Positions 7,435 through 14,893 of a stretch of DNA of 64,000 nt are shown here, piece after piece (within the stretch, counting starts at the first letter, position 1; each line of letters starts with the position of its first letter). Location: contig NZ_JQMQ01000004.1 of assembly GCF_000744815.1 (NCBI RefSeq), forward strand, positions 186,001 through 250,000, written 5' to 3'. The notes beneath the pieces are model-generated. The model worked only from the letters and a program-made list of their open reading frames with translations. It did no database searches and had not been told where the DNA came from. This DNA is from Phaeacidiphilus oryzae TH49 (lineage in GTDB: Bacteria > Actinomycetota > Actinomycetes > Streptomycetales > Streptomycetaceae). The position numbers and the translations under genes were made by a program.

Positions 7435-7614
7435 GTGTCCCTCCTGAACTGGCGCGACCACTCCCACTGGAACGAGAGGGAAGCGGACTGCGTGCTGTGC
7501 GCGAACCCGACCCACCTGCGCTCCGACCGCGGACGGCCCGTCCACAAGGTCTGTGCCGAGCAGTGGACCGACGCCCACACCCCGAGTGACGAGAAGAAGG
7601 GAGAGCGCCGGTGA
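7435..7614 (+). CDS. Tiny Cys/His protein upstream of rep
   Basis: A 59-residue protein starting at GTG. It has ADCVLCANPTHLRSDRG followed by PVHKVCAEQW, giving CxxC, His and Cys ligands that could form a small zinc ribbon; the tail is charged (SDEKKGERR). GGAGG lies upstream. Its TGA overlaps the GTG of the rep gene (GTGA), and AAGGGAGAG inside its end serves as the rep ribosome site, so it is positioned to couple translation of the initiator. No family recognised. Confidence 0.65.
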   Translation: MSLLNWRDHSHWNEREADCVLCANPTHLRSDRGRPVHKVCAEQWTDAHTPSDEKKGERR

Positions 7615-8984
7615 CCCTGCCGGCCCTGGATGAGGCCACCCTCGCCGACCTGGTGAAGGTGGCCTCCGCCCCCAACCATGAACGCTGGCTCCGGCAGATC
7701 CGCGCAACCGGCGGATGCTCTGCCCCGATCCGGCTGCGCGGCTGGTCCAAGATCCTCGACCGCACCACACGGCAAGTTCTGCACAGCTACGCCACCGACA
7801 CCGAACCCGGCGGGGTACTCCGGCTGGCCTGCGGCAACCGCCGCGCCTCGCGCTGCCCCTCCTGCGCCGCCACCTACGCCGCGGACACCTACCACCTGGT
7901 GCGGGCCGGCCTGGTCGGCGACAACACCAAAGGCGTGCGAGCGGAAGTGCGGGATCACCCGCGGGTGTTCGCCACCTTCACCGCCCCCTCGTTCGGGCCA
8001 GTGCACAACCGTCCCGTTAGCGGGCGCTGCCGTTGCGGACGCCAGCACGCCGAAGACGCTGTTGAGTTGGGCACGCCGCTGGATCCGGACCGCTACGACT
8101 ACCCCGGGGCGGTGCTGTGGAATAACCACGCTGGCGACCTGTGGAACCGCTTCACGGTCCAACTCGGCCGCAGCATCGCTGAGCGCGTCGGCCTGCCCCG
8201 CTCCCGGCTGCGCGAGCACCTGCGGATCTCCTACGCCAAGGTCGCCGAGTTCCAGCGCCGCGGGGCCGTCCACTTCCACGCGATCATCCGACTAGACGGG
8301 CCAGAGGGCACCGACGATCCGCCGCCGGCCTGGGCCACCCCGGAGCTGCTGACCGAGGCGATCCTCACGGCCGCGCCCCGGGCGCACATCACCATCCCCG
8401 GCACCGCCGACCAGCCGGGCACGCTCGCGCGCTGGGGCCGGCAGCTCGACATCCGGCCCGTGCGGGCCTTCGGCGACGGCTCCGAGCTCACCGAACAGGC
8501 CGTGGCCTCCTACGTCGCCAAATACGCCACCAAGGCGGCCGAGACCACCGGCACCGTGGACCGCCCGATCGGCAACCGGGAAGCACTTGACCTGCTCAAG
8601 GTGCCCGCACACGCCCGCCGACTGATCGAAACCTGCCTCGACCTGGATGCCGCCTACCCCGGGCGCCGCCTGGGGGCCTGGGCCCACATGCTCGGCTTCC
8701 GCGGGCACTTCGCCTCCAAGTCTCGCCGCTACTCCGTCACCCTCACCTCGATCCGGGACGAACGAGCTGCCTACCGGGCCGCAGAGCAGCGGGCCGCACT
8801 CGGACTGCCCGACCCCGACGAGGACGACACCACGCTCACGCTCGCCCACTGGATCTACGCCGGACAGGGGCTCAGCCCGGGGGAGTCGGTGTTCGCCGCG
8901 ACGGTCGCGCGGGAGCGGGAGTTCGGACGAGAGATCAGAGCACAACTACGAGCCGACCAAGAGGAGGAGAAGGCATGGCTGTGA
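7611..8984 (+). CDS. repSA: RepSA-like replication initiator (HUH, rolling circle)
   Basis: A 457-residue protein of the pSAM2 RepSA type. Residues about 69-85 contain a Cys motif (ACGNRRASRCPSCAATYAAD), as in these initiators. The HUH motif is AVHFHAIIRLD at about residues 220-230, and the likely catalytic tyrosines are in VASYVAKYATK at about 297-307. Such proteins nick the element's double-strand origin and start rolling-circle replication after excision. It starts at GTG overlapping the previous gene and its 3-prime end overlaps the excisionase gene by 10 bp. The origin was not located; in this family it often lies near or inside the rep gene. Confidence 0.85.
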   Translation: MTLPALDEATLADLVKVASAPNHERWLRQIRATGGCSAPIRLRGWSKILDRTTRQVLHSYATDTEPGGVLRLACGNRRASRCPSCAATYAADTYHLVRAGLVGDNTKGVRAEVRDHPRVFATFTAPSFGPVHNRPVSGRCRCGRQHAEDAVELGTPLDPDRYDYPGAVLWNNHAGDLWNRFTVQLGRSIAERVGLPRSRLREHLRISYAKVAEFQRRGAVHFHAIIRLDGPEGTDDPPPAWATPELLTEAILTAAPRAHITIPGTADQPGTLARWGRQLDIRPVRAFGDGSELTEQAVASYVAKYATKAAETTGTVDRPIGNREALDLLKVPAHARRLIETCLDLDAAYPGRRLGAWAHMLGFRGHFASKSRRYSVTLTSIRDERAAYRAAEQRAALGLPDPDEDDTTLTLAHWIYAGQGLSPGESVFAATVAREREFGREIRAQLRADQEEEKAWL

Positions 8985-9193
8985 CCTCAGCGGAGCTTCC
9001 CACCCGCTACCTCACTGCGGAGGAGGTTGCCGAACTGCTCGGGGACATTCCTGTCCAGACGCTGTACCAGTGGCGTCGCAAGCGCACCGGACCGCCGGCC
9101 TTCCGAGTCGGCCGTCACCTACGGTACGACCCTGCCGACCTGCAACAGTGGATCGCCGGTCTCAAGGCCGCAGACACGGGCGAGGTGGCCTGA
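8975..9193 (+). CDS. xis: Excisionase (MerR-type HTH)
   Basis: A 72-residue DNA-binding protein with the HTH_17 pattern: YLTAEEVAELLGDIPVQTLY, then WRRKRTGPPAFRVGRHLRYD and DLQQWI. This is the standard AICE and phage excisionase, which bends DNA at the att site so that the integrase excises rather than integrates. A strong AGGAGGAG box inside the end of rep precedes the ATG. Its TGA overlaps the ATG of int, so the two are translationally coupled. Confidence 0.88.
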   Translation: MAVTSAELPTRYLTAEEVAELLGDIPVQTLYQWRRKRTGPPAFRVGRHLRYDPADLQQWIAGLKAADTGEVA

Positions 9194-10431
9194 TGGCCGG
9201 ACACGTCCAAGATCGCTGGTACAAGACCGAGACCGGGCCGGACGGCAAACCGCGGCGAGTGAAGACCGACCGCTACGGCACCGGCATGCGCTACCGCGCG
9301 CGCTATGTCGGGCCGGATGGGACGGAGAAGAGCCAGTCATTCCCGGACCGCAAGAAGCGGGAGGCGGACGCCTGGTTGGTGAAGATCGCGGCTGACATGG
9401 AAAGCGGTCGGTACGTCGATCCGCGGAGCGGGCGTGTGACGTTCCGTCAGTACGCGGAGCAGTGGATGGCGGCGCAGACCACGGATAAGAAGACGCAGGC
9501 CAACATCGCGTCGCAGATGCGGCGGCACGTGATCCCGTACCTCGGCCCGCGCTCCATGGCTGCCTTCACCCCGACCCACATCCGAGAGTGGCTGACCGAG
9601 TTGGAGAAGGTGCTGCCGGCTTCGTCCTACCGGCGGATCATCTTCGGGAACGTCTCGGGCATCTTCGCTGCCGCGATGGATGACGGGCTACGCACGTCGA
9701 ATCCGTGTCGGGCCAAGTCGGTGAAGGCGCCGAGTCCTGCGCCCGCTCGGGTGAAGCCGTGGACACCGGAGCGGACGTTCGCCATGCGGGCTGCCTTGCC
9801 GGAGCGGTACCGCGCGATGATCGATGTGGGCGGCGGTTGCGGTCTTCGACAAGGTGAGATCTTCGGCTTGCCGGTGGACGAAATCGCCTTAGACGCGGGG
9901 TGGTTGCACGTCGGGGTGCAGGTCAAGATGGTGCCCGGGGTCGGGCAGGTCTTCGCGCCGCCGAAGCGGGGCAAGGAGCGTGATGTACCGCTCTCGGACA
10001 GCGTGGCTGCGGCGCTCAAGCTGCACATGGCGGTGTTCCCGCCGGTGGATGTCACGCTTCCTTGGGAGCGTGCTGGTGGAGCGCTGATTACCAAGCGGCT
10101 GCTCTTCACGCGGTCGTGCGGTGATGCGCTCTGGCGCAGCGACTTCAACGGGTACGTATGGAAGCCGGCTCTGGCTGCGGCTGGCGTCATCCCGTCCCGG
10201 GAGAAGGGGAAGCGCTACGCCGCGGCGCGCGAGCATGGCATGCACGCGCTGCGGCACTTCTACGCTTCGGTGCTGCTCGATGCCGGCGAGAACGTCAAGG
10301 CGTTGAGTCAGTACCTCGGGCACAGTGACCCCGGGCTCACGCTCCGGGTGTACGCGCACCTGATGCCGAGTAGCGAGGGGCGGGCGCGCTCGGCGATGGA
10401 TCGGCTCTATCGGAAGGTCGCCGGAAGCTGA
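9193..10431 (+). CDS. int: Tyrosine site-specific integrase
   Basis: A 412-residue tyrosine recombinase. An N-terminal arm-type DNA-binding part (about 1-70) precedes a core-binding SAM-like domain (about 75-160, VTFRQYAEQWMA). The catalytic domain shows Arg in CGLRQGEIFGL (about 217), HALRH (about 350-354), LGHSDPG (about 375) and the nucleophile Tyr in LRVYAHLMP (about 386). It integrates and excises the element by strand exchange at att. It is the last gene of the operon. Two 11-bp direct repeats follow its stop and may be arm-binding sites. The att core and the target tRNA could not be recognised. Confidence 0.93.
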   Translation: MAGHVQDRWYKTETGPDGKPRRVKTDRYGTGMRYRARYVGPDGTEKSQSFPDRKKREADAWLVKIAADMESGRYVDPRSGRVTFRQYAEQWMAAQTTDKKTQANIASQMRRHVIPYLGPRSMAAFTPTHIREWLTELEKVLPASSYRRIIFGNVSGIFAAAMDDGLRTSNPCRAKSVKAPSPAPARVKPWTPERTFAMRAALPERYRAMIDVGGGCGLRQGEIFGLPVDEIALDAGWLHVGVQVKMVPGVGQVFAPPKRGKERDVPLSDSVAAALKLHMAVFPPVDVTLPWERAGGALITKRLLFTRSCGDALWRSDFNGYVWKPALAAAGVIPSREKGKRYAAAREHGMHALRHFYASVLLDAGENVKALSQYLGHSDPGLTLRVYAHLMPSSEGRARSAMDRLYRKVAGS

Positions 10432-10451
10432 GACGGCCCAGAGACGGCCCA
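10430..10451. repeat. Two tandem copies of gagacggccca after int
   Basis: Perfect 11-bp direct repeats (10430-10440 and 10441-10451) overlap the last bases of int. The place where attP is expected next to int makes them candidate integrase arm sites or part of attR. No matching core was seen near the left of the window. Confidence 0.55.
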
Positions 10452-10461
10452 GAGGGGGAAA

Positions 10462-10504
10462 CGCCGGAGGGGCGAGCAGTGGACTGCTGCTCGCCCCTCC
10501 GGCG
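10462..10504. terminator. Bidirectional hairpin terminator between int and glcP
   Basis: Perfect 18-bp arms (10462-10479 and 10487-10504) with a 7-nt loop. It serves the convergent int and glcP-like genes. No T-run follows, which is usual in this GC-rich group. Confidence 0.8.
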
Positions 10505-10564
10505 GTGTTGGTGCGCGGAGCGGTTCTGAGCTGGGGGAACGATCCCGGCGTCGACCGCTCCGGC

Positions 10565-11980
10565 TCAGCCCATCTCCTCCAGTGCCTTGCCCTTCGTCTC
10601 CTTGACGAAGAAGTAGACGAAGGGGATGGAGAGGAGGGCGAAGCAGGCGTAGATGACGTACGTCGCCGAGAGGTTCCAGTCCGACATGGTCGGGAAGGAC
10701 TCGGTGATCGCCCAGTTGGCGATCCACTGGGCGCAGGCCGCGACCGACAGGGCCAGGGCCCGGATGTGGTTGGGGAACATCTCGCCGAGCAGCACCCAGA
10801 CCACCACGCCCCAGGAGAAGGCGAAGCAGAGGACGAAGATGTGCGCGGCGACCAGCGCCAGCGTGGCCCAGCCGCTGCTGAGCGAGGCGTTGCTGCCGCT
10901 GCCGGTCCGCTGGGCGAAGGCCACCGCGGCCAGGGCCAGCGACACCGCCATGCCGGCCGAGCCGACCAGCGCCAGGGGCCGCCGTCCGACCCGGTCGACC
11001 AGCACCATCGCGATCACCGTACCGATGATGTTGACCAGTGAGGTGGAGACGCTGATCAGCAGCGAGTTGCTGGCGTTGATGCCGACCGACTGCCAGAGGA
11101 AGGAGGAGTAGTAGAAGATCACGTTGATGCCGACGAACTGCTGGAAGACAGAGGCGCCGATACCGATCCAGACGATCGGGATGAAGCCGGCCCTTCCACC
11201 CCATAGGTCCTTGAGGCTGGGCTTGTACTCGGTCGCCAGCACGTTGCGGATCTCGGTGATGCGGGCGTCCAGGTTGGTGCCGGTCGGCTCGACGTCGGCG
11301 AGGACGCGGCGGGCCCGGTCCTCGTGGCCCGAGGCGATGAGGAACCGCGGCGACTCCGGGATCATGAAGGACATCAGCCCGTAGATGATGGCCGGAATGG
11401 TCTCGATGCCGAGCATCCACTGCCAGGCCTGGATGCCGGCGATGTGGTCGTTGGGATTGCCGCCCGCGCCCTGGTTCACCGCGTAGTTGACGAGCTGTGA
11501 GATGAAGATCCCGAGGACGATCGCGCCCTGCTGGAAGGATGCCAGCCGGCCGCGGTAGGCCGGCGGGGAGACCTCCGCGATGTAGGCGGGCGCGACCACC
11601 GAGGCGATACCGATGGCGATGCCGCCGACCACGCGCCAGAGCGCCAGCACGGCGTCGTTGGGCGGGAACATCGAGCCGACGCCGCTGATGGCGAAGAGGA
11701 TCGCGGCGATCTGCATCACCCGGATCCGGCCCAGCCGGTCGGAGAGCCAGCCGGCGATGAGCGCGCCGAGTGCGGAGCCGAGCAGCGCCGAGGCGACGAT
11801 GGTGGCGGTGGTTCCGCTGCCGACATTGAAGTGCTTCTGGATGCCGGTGACCGCGCCGTTGATGACGGAACTGTCGTACCCGAAGAGGAAACCGCCCATC
11901 GCGGCCGCCGCCGCGATGAAGACGACATGCCCGAGGCTGCCCTCTGCGGTGTGCTGCGGGGTGGGATTGGTCCTGGACAG
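10565..11980 (-). CDS. glcP: Glucose permease-like MFS sugar porter (GlcP family)
   Basis: A 12-helix sugar porter of about 471 residues, very close in length to Streptomyces GlcP. Family motifs are present: FLFGYDSSVINGAV in helix 1, SDRLGRIR after helix 2, AYIAEVSPPAYRGRL, PESPRFL before the central loop, QQFVGIN in helix 7, VDRVGRRPLAL, and the C-terminal FVKETKGKALEEMG. It would import glucose or a similar hexose by proton symport. No ATG or GTG lies between the first helix and the upstream sequence; CTG at 11980, preceded by GGGAG, gives a normal GlcP N-terminus and is taken as start. Longer in-frame sequence upstream has no family similarity. It is divergent from the MocR regulator. Confidence 0.85.
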   Translation of the reverse strand: MSRTNPTPQHTAEGSLGHVVFIAAAAAMGGFLFGYDSSVINGAVTGIQKHFNVGSGTTATIVASALLGSALGALIAGWLSDRLGRIRVMQIAAILFAISGVGSMFPPNDAVLALWRVVGGIAIGIASVVAPAYIAEVSPPAYRGRLASFQQGAIVLGIFISQLVNYAVNQGAGGNPNDHIAGIQAWQWMLGIETIPAIIYGLMSFMIPESPRFLIASGHEDRARRVLADVEPTGTNLDARITEIRNVLATEYKPSLKDLWGGRAGFIPIVWIGIGASVFQQFVGINVIFYYSSFLWQSVGINASNSLLISVSTSLVNIIGTVIAMVLVDRVGRRPLALVGSAGMAVSLALAAVAFAQRTGSGSNASLSSGWATLALVAAHIFVLCFAFSWGVVVWVLLGEMFPNHIRALALSVAACAQWIANWAITESFPTMSDWNLSATYVIYACFALLSIPFVYFFVKETKGKALEEMG

Positions 11981-12283
11981 GGGAGGCTCCCGGGTTGTGG
12001 CGGACGGGATCGCGGACCCGGATGGATCTTCGCCGGGTCCTGGCCCCAGGCTAGGGAGGCGGACCCCGTTCCGCCGGTCAGCGACGGGAGGTGATGACCC
12101 GTCAGAGTGAGCGCTGCGCCCGGGCGGGGGACGGCGGGTGGCCGGGACCGGCGCTCGGGGTACGGGGCGGGGCGAGAAGCCGGGGGAGGGGTGCCCGACC
12201 GTCCGCCGGCCGCGGTCCGCCCCTCCGTCCACCGCTCCCCGCTGCTACTGGTTGTACTAGTGCAACCGTGCGGCCGTGAGAGG
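11981..12283. other. Divergent promoter region glcP / mocR
   Basis: About 300 bp between the two divergent starts. It holds the 18-bp palindrome at 12250-12267 next to the mocR start. Open frames crossing it have no family support. No riboswitch or small gene was recognised. Confidence 0.5.
12250..12267. promoter_or_regulatory. Probable MocR/GntR operator ggttgtactagtgcaacc
   Basis: An 18-bp near-perfect palindrome (two mismatched bases, centre actagt) lies 17 bp upstream of the MocR-type regulator start. GntR/MocR proteins bind short palindromes near their own promoters. Autoregulation is inferred. Confidence 0.6.
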
Positions 12284-13855
12284 ATGGCGCCCGTGCGGAA
12301 CGAGCCGAGTGAGCCGAACGGGCCGAGTGAGCCGAACAGGCCGAACGAGCCGAGCGAGCGCGGGGGCCAGGCCGGCCCCGCCGGCGCCGGCACGCCGATC
12401 CGGGGCCGGCGGGCGGCCGACATCGCCGCCGACGTCGAGCGCGCGGTCGGCGCGGGGGAGCTGGCACCGGGCGCCGCGCTGCCGCCGCTGCGCGAGCTGG
12501 CCGGTGAGCTCGGCGTCAACCCCAACACCGTGGCCGCCGCCTACCGCCTGCTGCGCGACCGCGGTGTGATCGAGACCGCCGGGCGCCGGGGCACCCGGGT
12601 GCGGCCCAAGCCGGCGGTCACCTCGCGGGACGAGCCGGCGATGCCGGTCCCCGAGGGCGTCCGCGACCTCTCCACCGGGAACCCCGCCGTCGACCTGCTG
12701 CCGGATCCGGCCCCCGCGCTCGCCGCGGCGGCGGCCGCGCAGGCCGGGGCGCCGGTGCGGTACGGGGCGCCGGCCGCTGATCCGCGTCTGGTCCAGCTCG
12801 CCCGCGAGTCCTTCCGCGCCGACGGCATCCCGAACGCCGACTCGGCCGCCCGCGCGGACGCCCACCCGAACTCCCGCCCGGACGCGGGCTCCGAAGCGGG
12901 CCCCGACGCCGCCCCGGGCACGCCCCCCGGCGGCCCCAAGGGCCCGCCGATCGCGGTCGCCTCCGGCACCCTGGACGGGATCGAGCGGATCCTCGCCGCC
13001 CGGCTCCGCCCCGGCGACGCGGTCGCGGTCGAGGACCCCGGCTGGGCCAGCCTCCTCGACCTGCTGCCCGCCCTCGGCCTGCGCACCGTACCGGTCGCCG
13101 TGGACGACCAGGGGCCGCTGCCGGAGGCGGTCGGGCAGGCACTGGGCCCCGGGCGGGCCCGCGCGCTGATCGTCACCTCGCGGGCGCAGAACCCGACCAG
13201 CGCGGCGCTGAGCGCGGAGCGCGCGGAGGAGCTCCGCGCCCTGCTGAGGGAGCATCAGCGCTCCGGCGGCGAGCTGCTGCTGCTCGAGGACGACCACGGG
13301 CACGGGATCGTCGACCTGCCCTTCCACCCCCTCGCCTGGGCGCCGGGAGAGGACGGCGGCCCGCTCGTACGGCACTGGGCGGTGGCCCGCTCGGCGGCCA
13401 AGGCGCTCGGGCCCGACCTCCGGGTGGCGGTGATCACCGGGGACGCCGACACGGTGGAGCGGCTGCGCGGACGGCAGCGCCTCGGTCCTGGCTGGGTCAG
13501 CCACCTCCTCCAGCGCGCCACCGCCGAACTGTGGGCGGCCTCCGATCCGGCCGCCGTGGCCGCCGAGTACCGGCGGAGGGCGGCCGGACTGCTCGATCCG
13601 CTGGCCGCGGCGGGCGTGCGGGCGCACGGGCGGAGCGGGCTCAACGTCTGGATCCCGGTGGCGGACGAGACCCGGGCGGTGACCGGGCTGCTGCAGCGCG
13701 GCTGGGCGGTGGCGGCCGGGGCCCGTTTCCGGCTCTCCTCCGGTCCCGGCATCCGGGTCACCACGGCCGAACTCGCGGAGCCGGAGGCGGCCCGGCTGGC
13801 CGCGGACCTGGTGGCGGTGCTGACCGGCCGGGCGCCGGTAAGCCGCGGCGTCTGA
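12284..13855 (+). CDS. MocR/GntR-family regulator with aminotransferase-like domain
   Basis: A 523-residue protein. A GntR winged helix at about 40-110 (LPPLRELAGELGVNPNTVAA, YRLLRDRGVIETAG) is followed by a fold-type I PLP aminotransferase domain with NPTSAALSAERAEELRALL, LLLEDDHGH and the probable PLP lysine in ARSAAKALGPDLRVAV. MocR regulators sense PLP or amino compounds. Two low-complexity tracts are unusual: an N-terminal Glu-Pro-Ser/Asn repeat, and a 40-residue Asp/Pro/Ala-rich insertion near 180-220. ATG 12284 was chosen because it follows the palindromic operator closely; a GTG at 12293 is possible. The 3-prime end of the gene is the first unit of a 32-bp tandem repeat. Confidence 0.85.
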   Translation: MAPVRNEPSEPNGPSEPNRPNEPSERGGQAGPAGAGTPIRGRRAADIAADVERAVGAGELAPGAALPPLRELAGELGVNPNTVAAAYRLLRDRGVIETAGRRGTRVRPKPAVTSRDEPAMPVPEGVRDLSTGNPAVDLLPDPAPALAAAAAAQAGAPVRYGAPAADPRLVQLARESFRADGIPNADSAARADAHPNSRPDAGSEAGPDAAPGTPPGGPKGPPIAVASGTLDGIERILAARLRPGDAVAVEDPGWASLLDLLPALGLRTVPVAVDDQGPLPEAVGQALGPGRARALIVTSRAQNPTSAALSAERAEELRALLREHQRSGGELLLLEDDHGHGIVDLPFHPLAWAPGEDGGPLVRHWAVARSAAKALGPDLRVAVITGDADTVERLRGRQRLGPGWVSHLLQRATAELWAASDPAAVAAEYRRRAAGLLDPLAAAGVRAHGRSGLNVWIPVADETRAVTGLLQRGWAVAAGARFRLSSGPGIRVTTAELAEPEAARLAADLVAVLTGRAPVSRGV

Positions 13856-13980
13856 CCGGCCGGACCTCGGTGGGCCGCGGCGTCTGACCGGCCGGCCCCC
13901 GGCCCACCGGGGCCTGTGACCGGCCGGCCCCCGGTGGACCGGTGCCTGTGACCGGCCGGGCCTCGGCGTCTGACCGGGCC
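13821..13980 (+). repeat. 32-bp tandem repeat crossing the mocR stop codon
   Basis: The word tgaccggcc recurs at 13821, 13853, 13885, 13917 and 13949 (exact 32-bp spacing), then once more at 13971 in a truncated unit. The mocR TGA at 13853-13855 is the start of the second unit. Units are degenerate between anchors. It lies before apbE. Confidence 0.8.
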
Positions 13981-14051
13981 GGGCACGGAACCACCGCAAT
14001 CCTCTGAGCGGGTCGGCCGGAAGACACAGGAATCCCGGCGACAATGGCCGG

Positions 14052-14804
14052 ATGCGCGTGGTCGAGCAGGTCATGGGGACGGTGGTGTCCATCGAGGCGC
14101 CGCACGCCGCGGCGGCGGACACGGCCCGTGCGGTGGAGTGGCTGCACCGGGTGGACGAGGTGTTCTCCACCTACCGCCCGGAGAGTGAGATCTCCCGGCT
14201 CGGCCGCGGCGAGCTGACGCCGGATCAGTGCGTGCCGGAGGTCCGCGAGGTGCTCGCGCTGTGCGAGCTGGCCGAGCGGGAGGGCGCCGGCTGGTTCAGC
14301 GCCCGGGCCGGCGGCGGCCTCGACCCGTCCGGGGCGGTCAAGGGCTGGGCGGTGCAGCGGGCGGCGGAGCTGATCGGCGGTGACTGCCTGGTCAACGGCG
14401 GCGGCGACGTCCAGGCCTACGGACGCCCGGAGCCCGGGCGCGGCTGGAGCGTGGCGGTCGCCCATCCACTGCACCCCGGCGGCATCGCCACCGTGGTCAC
14501 CGGGGACGGTGCGGCGCCGCTCGCCGTGGCCACCTCGGGCAGCGCCGAGCGCGGCGGCCACGTCATCGATCCGCACACCGGGCGCCCGGCCCGCGCGCTG
14601 GCCTCGCTCACGGTGGTGGGCGCCGAGCTCACCGAGGTGGACATCGCGGCGACCACGGCGTACGCGATGGCCGCGGGCGACCAGGCGCGGGCCCGCGCCT
14701 GGATCGAGGAGAGGCCCGGCCTGGAGGGGTTCGCGATGCTCCCCTCCGGCCGGGCCTGGTGGACCTCCGGATTCCCGAAACACGGGCTGGTGCCGGGCGG
14801 CTGA
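14052..14804 (+). CDS. apbE: FAD:protein FMN transferase (ApbE)
   Basis: A 250-residue ApbE-family protein. It shows MGTVVSIEA at the start, DEVFSTYRPESEISRL, the GAVKGWAVQRAAELI helix, LVNGGGDVQAYG, and the characteristic SGSAERGGHVIDPHTGRPA followed by TEVDIAATTAYAM with the Asp/Thr metal-site residues. The enzyme transfers FMN from FAD to Thr of target flavoproteins, using magnesium. There is no signal peptide or lipobox, so it may act in the cytoplasm. It is somewhat shorter than the typical 300-350 residues. It converges with the type II NADH dehydrogenase gene; a direct functional link is not implied. Confidence 0.9.
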   Translation: MRVVEQVMGTVVSIEAPHAAAADTARAVEWLHRVDEVFSTYRPESEISRLGRGELTPDQCVPEVREVLALCELAEREGAGWFSARAGGGLDPSGAVKGWAVQRAAELIGGDCLVNGGGDVQAYGRPEPGRGWSVAVAHPLHPGGIATVVTGDGAAPLAVATSGSAERGGHVIDPHTGRPARALASLTVVGAELTEVDIAATTAYAMAAGDQARARAWIEERPGLEGFAMLPSGRAWWTSGFPKHGLVPGG

Positions 14805-14818
14805 TAGGCCGCCCCGGA

Positions 14819-14890
14819 CGCGCGCCGCCCGCCCGGCGCGCGCCGCCCGCCCGGCGGACGCGGCCCGCCCGGTGGACGCGGCCCGCCCGG
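14819..14890. repeat. Four tandem 18-bp GC-rich repeats
   Basis: Units at 14819, 14837, 14855 and 14873 share the ending cccgcccgg; the first two are identical. They fill the gap between the convergent apbE and ndh stops. They may form a structured transcript end; no coding role is likely. Confidence 0.75.
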
Positions 14891-14893
14891 CTG

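Larger units (their letters stand above)
1..10460. mobile_element. Actinomycete integrative and conjugative element (AICE), pSAM2/SLP1 type, left end outside window
   Basis: The region carries the full AICE core in the usual order: FtsK/TraB-like DNA translocase, small spread-type genes, RepSA-like HUH replication initiator, MerR-type excisionase and tyrosine integrase. Most of them overlap or nearly touch on the plus strand from 3113 to 10431. On the other side of a motif-rich promoter gap lie an XRE-HTH/PLD protein and a Nudix protein; pSAM2 also carries a Nudix immunity gene (pif). The 1177-2957 genes look less GC-biased than the chromosomal genes to the right, which fits transfer. The right boundary is set at the tandem repeat and hairpin after int. 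The attachment site was not identified and no tRNA lies beside int, so the exact ends are uncertain. Confidence 0.85.

Noticed and set aside
12257-14170. 637-residue frame antisense to mocR and apbE
   Set aside because: No motif; the plus strand has two well-supported families.
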